A stretch of DNA of 13,378 bases from contig CAZWKE010000059.1 of assembly GCA_964634205.1 (NCBI GenBank), positions 1 through 13,378 on the forward strand. The letters run 5' to 3'. Made by a program: the position numbers and the translations under genes. The stretch is from JAFGGG01 sp964634205 (GTDB lineage: Bacteria > Spirochaetota > Spirochaetia > SZUA-6 > RPPD01). The notes below the pieces were generated by a model. The model was not told the DNA's origin. It worked only from the letters and a program-made list of their open reading frames with translations, and did not search any database. Of this stretch, positions 1-7,325 are shown in pieces (within the stretch, counting starts at the first letter, position 1; each line of letters opens with the position of its first letter).

Positions 1-206
1 TTTCCTTCAAAACACCACAAATCGGTCCCCACTTTTCCCACTTCACAGGGGGTTGCCACTGCTCCTTGTGTTTCCGAGTCTCTCCTCCCCCTACACGCAA
101 AACCGGATCCTTCTCTGCAGTCGAATAAAATGCCGCCGCAACAGGCTATCTCATCCTTGTACTAAATATGATCCTTATTATCGGTATTTGTTTCAACTAT
201 GAGGAA
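1..206 (-). promoter_or_regulatory. Untranslated leader of a gene lying beyond the left edge
   Basis: No convincing coding sequence is visible here on either strand. Read on the minus strand, it follows a promoter at 207-235 and ends at the window edge with an AAGGA-type ribosome-binding sequence, so an off-window gene probably starts within a few bases of position 1. Two G-rich direct repeats lie at 27-44 (GAAGTGGGA then AAAGTGGGG, 9-bp period). Tandem TGGG/AAAGTGG boxes of this type are known as MraZ-binding sites upstream of mraZ and the division/cell-wall cluster, so mraZ is the best guess for the missing gene. Bases 47-52 can pair with 87-92 (AGGGGG/CCCCCT), enclosing a 34-nt loop. I could not match the leader to a riboswitch I know. 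Confidence 0.4.
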
Positions 207-235
207 ATTATAGCACATTTTTTTCTGAAAATAAA
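207..235 (-). promoter_or_regulatory. Extended -10 promoter directed toward the left edge
   Basis: On the minus strand a perfect TATAAT (207-212) carries an extended TGC just upstream (213-215). A weak -35, TTTATT (230-235), sits 17 bp away. Transcription would start near 200 and run leftward out of the window, giving a leader of about 200 nt. It lies downstream of the hairpin ending the lipoprotein operon, so it most likely begins a separate transcription unit. Confidence 0.45.
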
Positions 236-281
236 CCCAAAAAAGGAGGTCTCCGGGTAGGCAGCATTTTTAAAATGACAG

Positions 282-304
282 AGGGCGCTTTTTGAAAGCG
301 CCCT
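282..304 (-). terminator. Hairpin terminator after the lipoprotein operon
   Basis: A 10-bp perfect stem (GGGCGCTTT pairing with AAAGCGCCC, plus one outer A-T pair) with a 3-nt loop lies 36 bp beyond the stop codon of the LPP20-like gene. The tract after the stem in the minus direction is only modestly U-rich (CTGTCATTTT), so termination may be incomplete. It is the only obvious end for the three-gene operon. Confidence 0.55.
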
Positions 305-340
305 TCTATGATTGTAAAATAAATACTCTATAATAGTAGA

Positions 341-1414
341 TTATTTCAATACCAGGCTGTCCAGGTATTGGGTAAACTCCTTAAAAAACGTCTTTTTTAT
401 CTGCTTTTCCATCTCAATATAGGCTCGGGCCTCCGCCGCGGACTGGCTCACACCGCTTTCACGCTGGTTTTTGTTGTAAGAGACAATTGACTTCCCGCTT
501 TCATCCTTCATCTGCAGGTTCAAATACCAGCGGATGTTTTTATACTTATTCTTTAGTTTCAACGGTTCAAGTTTTACGTCACCGGTTACCTTAAGCACGC
601 CGCCCTTGCGAACACTAAAGCCCTTTTCGCTTAACAGCCCGGCCACCAGGTTGCCGATCTTGCCTTCCATATCGTTGGTAATGGTAATATCAAACACCAT
701 CTTCTCGGCAATCTGAGAATAGAGGGTATTCAGCTCATCAAGCTTATACGGCAGGCTGACCAGTTTTCGCACGGGGGAATAGATGATATTAAGCTGGTCC
801 AGCAGCAGTTCATTGTTTTTGGCAAAAATTACCGCCGCGTCTATAAAAGCAAACTTGGTAATCAGGCGTTCGCTCTTCACGGCATTCTGCTGAAACGCGG
901 CGATACTTTCGGAGTTTTTGTCTATCTTGTCCTTGTAAATCTTGGCGGTCTTCTTCCGGTCAAGATATCCCACAACATGAACACGTCCTTCGTTATCGAT
1001 ATACGGATCGCTGTACTGCATGTTATACAGTTTATGCTGTGCCAGCACATCAACCTGCTTGCTGGCCGATTTTTCCAGTTCATACGAACCGCCGCTGTCC
1101 TTTTCCATTTCATGGTAGCGGACTACGGCCTCGCTTTCAACCTTGATATTGGATCCGAAAATCCTTACCAGGGCGCCGGTCGCATCGCTTTCCGCGTCAC
1201 GCCGTGTATCGCCCTCACCCACAACCGCCAGGTAGTCCGCTTCGGGGTATACGTCATTCAGCCTGGCCATCCATTTGGGGGCCGAGCCGGAATTGTTCAC
1301 CGCAACAGAGGTGTCGTTCCTGGTGCCGGGACTCGATTTACACCCCACACCGCCGGCTAATACTCCAAACAGCAGCGCTGCGCAGGCAATATATAGTATT
1401 AGTTTTAATTTCAT
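341..1414 (-). CDS. LPP20-family lipoprotein
   Basis: This is a predicted outer-membrane or periplasm-facing lipoprotein of 357 residues. Residues 1-24 form a type II signal peptide (basic start, hydrophobic run) ending in a lipobox with Cys25 as the lipidation site. Residues ~46-135 resemble the LPP20 domain, with the pattern YLAVVGEG followed by a helix rich in Ala/Asp/Glu (RRDAESDATGALVRIFG). The remainder, to ~350, has mixed alpha/beta character and a late segment with a helix like those in Curli/LPP20-type proteins; I do not recognise a second named domain. A strong ribosome-binding site (AAGGAGA) precedes the ATG. It is the last gene of a three-lipoprotein operon, 21 bp after its neighbour. 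The biochemical role is unknown. The lipoprotein call is firm, and the LPP20 family call is likely from motif recall. Confidence 0.8.
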   Translation of the reverse strand: MKLKLILYIACAALLFGVLAGGVGCKSSPGTRNDTSVAVNNSGSAPKWMARLNDVYPEADYLAVVGEGDTRRDAESDATGALVRIFGSNIKVESEAVVRYHEMEKDSGGSYELEKSASKQVDVLAQHKLYNMQYSDPYIDNEGRVHVVGYLDRKKTAKIYKDKIDKNSESIAAFQQNAVKSERLITKFAFIDAAVIFAKNNELLLDQLNIIYSPVRKLVSLPYKLDELNTLYSQIAEKMVFDITITNDMEGKIGNLVAGLLSEKGFSVRKGGVLKVTGDVKLEPLKLKNKYKNIRWYLNLQMKDESGKSIVSYNKNQRESGVSQSAAEARAYIEMEKQIKKTFFKEFTQYLDSLVLK

Positions 1415-1435
1415 GGTTCTCCTTCTTTCCTCAGC

Positions 1436-2869
1436 TTAATTAAAGTAGAATGATTCAAAAAAATTGAAATTGTTTGCCTTCAGCTCCACTTCACCCCGTT
1501 GATCAACAAACAGAAGTTTCCCGTTTTTTCCGTAATATTCCACTTCAACATTATATGTTCCGGGAGCAACCTGCAGCTCGCTGACATAAGCAAAAGCCGG
1601 GAAAAAATGGGAAATACGGAGGTCTGCGTTTTCAGTGGCATCCACCCCCACATCCACGGCCAGGCCGAGTAACAGGGAACCCAGGGGATCATCCACGTTC
1701 TTGTTTATTTCTTCCTTTCCCTTCATGGCCAGCAATCCCTTGCCCACGGTCCGGGCGATTGTCTTCAGATAGATTATGGATCGCTTTACTTTAAAGGTCT
1801 CCACCGCCACCTTCTGCAGGCTTTCGAGTTTGGCGCAGTCGGCCTCCTTGGTGGATGTGTTGCTGAGTTTTACCCTGATTTCCGCCACCTTGCTGCCCAA
1901 GGTTTTCATAAAGGGAAGCTGAAACTTAAAGTGCAGGTTGTCCGGTATGCCGGGTGATTTAATGGCGGCAATATCCGTGATCTCTTCCTTAAAATCCTTG
2001 TTCTCCTTGGTAGGAACGATCACCAGCAGGTTGGGCTCGGAATGGACATACAAGGTTTTTGCCACCTTGTCCACACCCCTGCCCGTAAAACAGATAAAGT
2101 TTACCCGGGCTTTTTTTGTCCACTTTGTAGCCGTGTCCAGGTTGGGCATGCTGAAATTATAGATATTGGCCTCATTATTAAAGGCGTCGATCACCTTGTT
2201 CTTGTCTATCCTGGCATTATCGTAATTCCCTTCGGCGCGGTAAAGCAGCATGCCTAAATAGCGCGCCAGGGCTGAGCTGTAGAAGTTGGTGGTACCGGTA
2301 CGGATTCTGAGGTTCGAGTCCTTGGATTTATTGTATTGCTTGGCCATATCTTTGTATTTGTCTTCCAGCACATTGAGTTTTATATCGACGCGTTTGATTT
2401 CCACCAGTGCGTCATCCCATTTTTTCATATGAATGTAATTCAGGGCCTTGAATACGTTCAGATAGATATCTTCATAATCCTCACCGAAGTAGTCCAGAGC
2501 ATTGTCGTTTAACATCAAAGAAAGCGCGGCTTTGCTCACACTTTTGGTAAAGAGATCTTCAATAGCGTATTCAGCTTGGGTAAGCAGGTCGTTACTTTTC
2601 GAATACTCCCCGTTATAATGGTACAGCATTCCCAGGTCCAGGTAGTAAAGCACCTTGTCCTTCTCGGTGTAATACTTCTTTTTGGCGCCTTCTATCTGCT
2701 TTACGGCCTTGACGAACTGCCGGTCCACCAGCATTTTGTCGATACCCTTGTACTGTTGTTTCATGGTCATCATACTGGCACACGACGCAAGCAGTAAGCC
2801 CAGCAGGATAAACACAGTGAAAAACCGTGCTATCTGTCTATGAATACTCTTTGCTTTCATAATTACCAC
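1436..2869 (-). CDS. COG3014-like TPR-type lipoprotein
   Basis: This is a 477-residue predicted lipoprotein of unknown function. The signal peptide ends in LLASC, with the lipidated Cys at residue 30. Residues ~35-230 look like tetratricopeptide-type helical pairs (for example GMLYHYNGEYSKSNDLLTQA and KALNYIHMKKWDDALVEI). The C-terminal third is beta-rich and ends in a segment typical of cell-envelope proteins. The pattern matches what I recall of COG3014, often encoded between an LpoB-like and an LPP20-like gene. The GTG start used here overlaps the upstream lpoB-like stop by 7 bp. An ATG three codons later (2860) would leave a 2-bp gap and is equally plausible; the signal peptide is unaffected. 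Translation is probably coupled to the upstream gene. Confidence 0.75.
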   Translation of the reverse strand: MVIMKAKSIHRQIARFFTVFILLGLLLASCASMMTMKQQYKGIDKMLVDRQFVKAVKQIEGAKKKYYTEKDKVLYYLDLGMLYHYNGEYSKSNDLLTQAEYAIEDLFTKSVSKAALSLMLNDNALDYFGEDYEDIYLNVFKALNYIHMKKWDDALVEIKRVDIKLNVLEDKYKDMAKQYNKSKDSNLRIRTGTTNFYSSALARYLGMLLYRAEGNYDNARIDKNKVIDAFNNEANIYNFSMPNLDTATKWTKKARVNFICFTGRGVDKVAKTLYVHSEPNLLVIVPTKENKDFKEEITDIAAIKSPGIPDNLHFKFQLPFMKTLGSKVAEIRVKLSNTSTKEADCAKLESLQKVAVETFKVKRSIIYLKTIARTVGKGLLAMKGKEEINKNVDDPLGSLLLGLAVDVGVDATENADLRISHFFPAFAYVSELQVAPGTYNVEVEYYGKNGKLLFVDQRGEVELKANNFNFFESFYFN

Positions 2870-3462
2870 TTAACCCCCGATCTTTCGATGTATTTCTTGA
2901 TCTTCTTTTCACCGATCCAGACCTTCTCGGTGGTTTCAAGGTTCACCAGCTCCATATTCACCTGGTAATACACGACCTTTTTACCCTGGACCGCGTCGGT
3001 GATGGAGGTAATGACCCCCTGCATCATAAAATCCGCGCCGGTTTCCGCGGCAAGCCGTTTGGCCGTCTCTTCGCTGGCCCAGGACTGCTGGTCCTCACGC
3101 TCACCCCGTATTTCTTTCCTTTCCATTTTACCGGCAACGAACTTTACCTCACCGCTGTTGATAAGTTCACGCTCGATGTTCTTGATAAAGGTAAGGGTCT
3201 CTATATGTTCAGAACTTTTATTGCGTACGGTCCCGACAATGACCACCGGCTTCCTGCCCTGGTCCTGTACGTAATTGGTCAGCCACGGACGTGAAAGGGC
3301 GTCTTTTACCATCTCCTCGGCAACCAACCGGGCATCGGTATCATTCCAGCGACCGCTTAAATCCGTAGTCTCCTCGGTACTGATACGTGAAACCTTGGTG
3401 GTTTTACAGCCGATAAAAGCCACTCCGATCATTAATACACAGAGTATCTTTAATATTTTCAT
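2863..3462 (-). CDS. LpoB-like penicillin-binding-protein activator lipoprotein
   Basis: This is a 199-residue lipoprotein with a signal peptide ending at Cys19 (VAFIGC). The mature part resembles the LpoB/COG3417 fold: a DLSGRWNDTD-type start, the strand VVIVGTVRNKSSEHI, a helix with FIKNIERELINSGEVKFV, and the stretch AAETGADFMMQGVITSI followed by YYQVNMELVNLETTEKVW. In Escherichia coli, LpoB reaches across the periplasm to activate the peptidoglycan synthase PBP1b. Whether the broader family does so in other phyla is not established, so activator function here is inference. A good ribosome-binding site (AAGGAGAG) precedes the ATG, and a promoter lies at 3505-3532. This is the first gene of the operon. 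Confidence 0.8.
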   Translation of the reverse strand: MKILKILCVLMIGVAFIGCKTTKVSRISTEETTDLSGRWNDTDARLVAEEMVKDALSRPWLTNYVQDQGRKPVVIVGTVRNKSSEHIETLTFIKNIERELINSGEVKFVAGKMERKEIRGEREDQQSWASEETAKRLAAETGADFMMQGVITSITDAVQGKKVVYYQVNMELVNLETTEKVWIGEKKIKKYIERSGVKW

Positions 3463-3504
3463 GTAACTCTCCTTATAAAGAAATTTTTCTAATTCTCTGG
3501 ATTA

Positions 3505-3532
3505 ATTATATGTCCAAACAGGGAAAATTCAA
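3505..3532 (-). promoter_or_regulatory. Promoter of the lipoprotein operon
   Basis: On the minus strand there is TTGAAT (3527-3532), a 16-bp spacer and a perfect TATAAT (3505-3510). Transcription should start near 3498, giving a ~36-nt leader before the LpoB-like ATG. It is a sigma-70-type match read by eye. Confidence 0.6.
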
Positions 3533-3629
3533 GCCTAAACCCGTAAAAAGTAAATTTATCTCTTCGGGAAAGGTGAAGAAAGCCCTGCTGTTACTGCAAC
3601 ATTCCGGGCGTAAAATTGCTTGTTTTACC

Positions 3630-3658
3630 TTGAAAAGAATACTGAAAATTCATATATT
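3630..3658 (+). promoter_or_regulatory. Promoter of nifJ
   Basis: TTGAAA (3630-3635) and TATATT (3653-3658) are separated by exactly 17 bp, a near-consensus sigma-70-type promoter. The start would be near 3665, with a ~48-nt leader containing AAGAGG as the ribosome-binding site. The rest of the 250-bp divergent intergenic region (3463-3712) holds the opposing promoter and one short, unconvincing reading frame at 3510-3665. I see no clear operator. Confidence 0.6.
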
Positions 3659-3712
3659 ATGGTAAAATAGTTTAGACTTTTCCTAAATAACTTAAAGAAA
3701 GAGGTTTCAAAT

Positions 3713-6700
3713 ATGTCCAAAAAAATGGTGACAATAGACGGCAATTCGGCCGCTGCTCACGTTGCACATGCCACAAACGAGGTAATAGCAATATACCCGA
3801 TTACCCCTTCTTCATCCATGGGGGAACTCTCGGACCAGTTCTCGGCCGAGGGAAGAAAGAACATCTGGGGGACCATCCCGGTAGTTGCGGAGATGCAGTC
3901 CGAAGGTGGCGCTTCGGGCGCAGTACACGGGGCCCTGACTACGGGAGCCTTAACCACCACCTTTACCGCTTCACAGGGGCTGCTGTTGATGATCCCCAAT
4001 ATGTTCAAGATCGCCGGCGAACTTACCCCCACGGTCTTCCATATCGCGGCCCGCTCAGTGGCCTGCCAGGCCCTGTCCATCTTCGGTGACCATACCGATG
4101 TAATGGCCGCGCGTTCCACCGGTTTTGCCCTGTTGGCGTCAAACTCGGTGCAGGAGATCATGGACTTTGCCCTTATTTCCCAGGCGTCAACGCTTGAATC
4201 CAAGGTACCGTTTCTCCATTTTTTTGACGGGTTCCGTACCTCATCGGAAATACAGAAGATCGAGGAACTGTCATATGACCAGATGAAGGCCGTCATCGAT
4301 ATGGCCTCTGTGTATGAACACCGCAAGCGGGGCCTTAATCCGGAAACACCGTCCATTCGCGGCACATCGCAGAACCCGGACGTATTTTTCGCAGCCCGCG
4401 AAACCGTGAATAAATACTACCAGGCCGCCCCCGCCGTCGTGCAAAAGGTCATGGACCGGTTCCAAAAGGAAACCGGCAGGGCCTACAAGCTTTTCGACTA
4501 CGTGGGCGCCCCCGATGCCGAGCGCATCGTGATTATGATGGGTTCGGGCACCGAAACCATGGAAGAAACGGTGAACTATCTGGCTAATCAGGGAGAAAAG
4601 GTCGGCCTGATCAAGGTCCGCCTGTTCAGGCCCTTCAGTATCGAACACTTTATCGGGGCCATTCCAACCTCCGTGAAATCCATTGCGGTACTCGACCGCA
4701 CAAAAGAACCCGGGAGCATCGGCGAGCCGTTATACGAAGATGTCAGAACCGCCGTGGGAGAGGCCATGAGCAATGGGACGCTTAAGGTAAAGGACTATCC
4801 GCATATTGTGGGCGGACGTTACGGACTGGGTTCCAACGAGTTTAACCCGGGCATGGCCAAGGCCGTGCTGGACAACCTGAAACAGGACCAGCCGAAAAAT
4901 CATTTTACCGTCGGCATCCACGATGATGTCACCATGACAAGCCTTTCATGGGATGAAGACTTCAACTCCGAAACCGAAGGCGTACACCGGGCCCTTTTCT
5001 TCGGCCTTGGTTCGGACGGAACCGTCGGCGCCAACAAGAATTCCATCAAAATTATCGGTAAGGCCACGGACAATTATGCCCAGGGCTACTTTGTGTACGA
5101 CTCAAAAAAAGCCGGCGCCACCACGGTATCACACCTTCGTTTCGGCAAGCACCCTATTCAGAGTACCTACCTCATCCAGAAGGCCAGCTTTGTGGCCTGC
5201 CACAAATTCACTTTTATTGAACAGTTCGATATGCTAAGCAGTGCACAGGAAGGGGGCGTCTTCCTGTTAAACTCACCGTATGGAAAGGACGAAGTATGGG
5301 CTAACCTCCCCGTAGAGGTGCAAAAACAGATTATCGAAAAGAAACTCAAATTCTACATTATTAATGCTTCGGAGATCGCCGAAAAAACCGGCATGGGGAG
5401 CAGGATCAATACCATCATGCAGACCGCCTTTTTTCTTATCTCCGGTATACTGCCGGAGGCCGAGGCTCTGAAGCTGATAGAAACTTCCATAAAAGACACC
5501 TACGGCAGCAAGGGCGCGGACATCGTGAACAAAAATCTGGACGCGGTCAAGGCCACCAAGGAAAATATCATCAAAGTAGACTATCCGTCGCAAACACAGG
5601 GAGCCCTGCATATGCATTCCCCGGTACCGGCCGACGCGCCGCAGTTTGTCAAAGAGGTAACCGGAGAGATTATCGCCAAACGCGGAGAGAAGATTCCCGT
5701 TTCCAAGCTTCCCGCGGACGGCACCTACCCCTCCGGTACCACCAAATATGAAAAACGCAATCTTGCCGAGAAAATCCCCGTATGGGACCCGGAAGTCTGT
5801 ATCCAGTGCGGCGAATGTTCGATGGTCTGTCCCCATGGGGTCATCCGCTTAAAGATTTATGACAAGCAGTACGCTGACAAAGCCCCGGCGGCTTTTAAAC
5901 ATATTGCCGCCAAGGGCAAGGAATACGCCGACATGGTGGCCACCCTCCAGGTGGCGCCCGAAGACTGTACCGGCTGCGGTGCCTGTGTGAACACCTGTCC
6001 GGCCTATAAAAAAGTGAACGGTGAAAAAACCGACCGCAAGGCCATCAATCTGGAAGAACAGCTTCCGCTGCGTGAACAGGAAGCAAAAAATTTCGCCTAT
6101 TTTCTGAATATTCCGGATCTTGATCATACCAAAATACGGACCAACACCATCAAGGGCTCGCAGCTCCTGCCGCCGTTGTTCGAGTTCTCGGGCGCGTGTG
6201 CCGGCTGCGGCGAGACACCGTACGTAAAGCTTATGTCCCAGCTGTTCGGAGACAGGGCCATTATCGCCAATGCCACCGGTTGTTCCTCCATCTACGGCGG
6301 AAACCTGCCTACCACCCCCTACACCACGCGTAAGGACGGCAGGGGCCCCTCTTGGTCGAACTCATTGTTCGAGGACGCGGCCGAGTTCGGTTTGGGAATG
6401 CGCCTTACCTCGGATAAAATGCACGAGTATGCGCTTGAGCTGATAGACGCCATGTTGGCGCAGGACAAGGCCAACAAGGAGCTGTATGAAGCCATCAAGA
6501 CCAATCAGCAAACCACCCAGCTTGAAATCGAAACCCAGCGGGTAAACGTGGGAAAACTTAAAGGGGTGCTGAAGTCAAGCGGCGCCGCCGCGGCCAAAGA
6601 GCTTGCCACTATGGCGGATTTTCTGATCAAGCGCTCAATCTGGATCGTGGGCGGAGACGGCTGGGCCTATGATATCGGTTACGGCGGATTGGACCATGTG

Positions 6701-7279
6701 CTGGCCTCCGGCAAAAACGTCAATGTGCTGGTGCTGGATACCGAGGTCTACTCCAATACCGGCGGCCAGATGTCCAAGGCAACCCCAATCGGGGCCATCG
6801 CCAAGTTCGCCGCCAGCGGCAAGCCGATTTCCAAAAAGGACCTGGGCTTAATGGCGGCAAGCTACGGCTATGTCTATGTGGCCCGTGTGGCCATGGGCGC
6901 CAACAAAATCCAGACCATTCGCGCCTTCCACGAAGCGGAGCAGTACGACGGACCCTCGATCATCATCGCCTACTCTCACTGTATCAATCACGGGATAAAC
7001 ATGACCAAGGGACAGGACCAGCAGAAACTGGCCGTGGACTCCGGGTTATGGACCCTGTTCAGATACAATCCGGTTCTCACGGAGCAGGGAAAGAATCCCT
7101 TTATCCTGGATTCAAAGGAACCTTCCATAGATCTCGCGGATTACATGTATAATGAAATCCGTTTCCGGTCACTCAAGCAGGCCAATCCCGAACGGGCGGA
7201 GATGCTCCTCAACAAATCACGGAACGTGGTAGCCCAGCAGTTCAAAACCTATAAATACCTGGCCGACAGGCCCTTCTAA
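3713..7279 (+). CDS. nifJ: Pyruvate:ferredoxin (flavodoxin) oxidoreductase
   Basis: This cytoplasmic enzyme oxidatively decarboxylates pyruvate with CoA to acetyl-CoA and CO2, passing electrons to ferredoxin or flavodoxin. At 1188 residues it is the usual single-chain form with all domains fused. The N-terminal pyruvate-binding domain has YPITPSS with Thr31. The two-cluster ferredoxin domain has CIQCGECSMVC (Cys696, 699, 702, 706) and CTGCGACVNTC (Cys752, 755, 758, 762). The thiamine-diphosphate domain has the proximal-cluster cysteines 829 and 832, the GGDGWAYDIG motif at 980-989 and a later Cys1090 in YSHC. All twelve expected cluster ligands that I can identify by eye appear intact. It has its own promoter and a terminator immediately after the stop, so it is monocistronic. 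It points to anaerobic metabolism. Confidence 0.97.
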   Translation: MSKKMVTIDGNSAAAHVAHATNEVIAIYPITPSSSMGELSDQFSAEGRKNIWGTIPVVAEMQSEGGASGAVHGALTTGALTTTFTASQGLLLMIPNMFKIAGELTPTVFHIAARSVACQALSIFGDHTDVMAARSTGFALLASNSVQEIMDFALISQASTLESKVPFLHFFDGFRTSSEIQKIEELSYDQMKAVIDMASVYEHRKRGLNPETPSIRGTSQNPDVFFAARETVNKYYQAAPAVVQKVMDRFQKETGRAYKLFDYVGAPDAERIVIMMGSGTETMEETVNYLANQGEKVGLIKVRLFRPFSIEHFIGAIPTSVKSIAVLDRTKEPGSIGEPLYEDVRTAVGEAMSNGTLKVKDYPHIVGGRYGLGSNEFNPGMAKAVLDNLKQDQPKNHFTVGIHDDVTMTSLSWDEDFNSETEGVHRALFFGLGSDGTVGANKNSIKIIGKATDNYAQGYFVYDSKKAGATTVSHLRFGKHPIQSTYLIQKASFVACHKFTFIEQFDMLSSAQEGGVFLLNSPYGKDEVWANLPVEVQKQIIEKKLKFYIINASEIAEKTGMGSRINTIMQTAFFLISGILPEAEALKLIETSIKDTYGSKGADIVNKNLDAVKATKENIIKVDYPSQTQGALHMHSPVPADAPQFVKEVTGEIIAKRGEKIPVSKLPADGTYPSGTTKYEKRNLAEKIPVWDPEVCIQCGECSMVCPHGVIRLKIYDKQYADKAPAAFKHIAAKGKEYADMVATLQVAPEDCTGCGACVNTCPAYKKVNGEKTDRKAINLEEQLPLREQEAKNFAYFLNIPDLDHTKIRTNTIKGSQLLPPLFEFSGACAGCGETPYVKLMSQLFGDRAIIANATGCSSIYGGNLPTTPYTTRKDGRGPSWSNSLFEDAAEFGLGMRLTSDKMHEYALELIDAMLAQDKANKELYEAIKTNQQTTQLEIETQRVNVGKLKGVLKSSGAAAAKELATMADFLIKRSIWIVGGDGWAYDIGYGGLDHVLASGKNVNVLVLDTEVYSNTGGQMSKATPIGAIAKFAASGKPISKKDLGLMAASYGYVYVARVAMGANKIQTIRAFHEAEQYDGPSIIIAYSHCINHGINMTKGQDQQKLAVDSGLWTLFRYNPVLTEQGKNPFILDSKEPSIDLADYMYNEIRFRSLKQANPERAEMLLNKSRNVVAQQFKTYKYLADRPF

Positions 7280-7282
7280 TAT

Positions 7283-7314
7283 AAAAAAGGCCGCCCTTAC
7301 CGGCGGCCTTTTTT
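7283..7314. terminator. Bidirectional intrinsic terminator between nifJ and the HDOD gene
   Basis: Six A residues, a 7-bp stem (GGCCGCC/GGCGGCC) with a 6-nt loop and six T residues form a perfect 13-bp inverted repeat. Read either way it is a GC-rich hairpin followed by a U-tract. It starts 3 bp after the nifJ stop codon and ends 11 bp before the stop codon of the convergent HDOD gene, so it can serve both. Confidence 0.93.
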
Positions 7315-7325
7315 ATTTCTTTTCA

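Noticed and set aside
41..120. Glycine riboswitch in the left leader (GGAGAGA...AAGGAGCA on minus)
   Set aside because: The following conserved ACUCUCAGG-type segment is missing, so the resemblance is limited to short purine-rich words.
3757..4365. 202-residue open frame on the minus strand inside nifJ
   Set aside because: Antisense shadow of the conserved pyruvate-binding domain; no ribosome-binding site or domain features.
5273..5836. 187-residue open frame on the minus strand inside nifJ
   Set aside because: It is antisense to the strongly conserved central and ferredoxin regions of nifJ, shows no recognisable motif, and its composition reflects the codon bias of the opposite strand.
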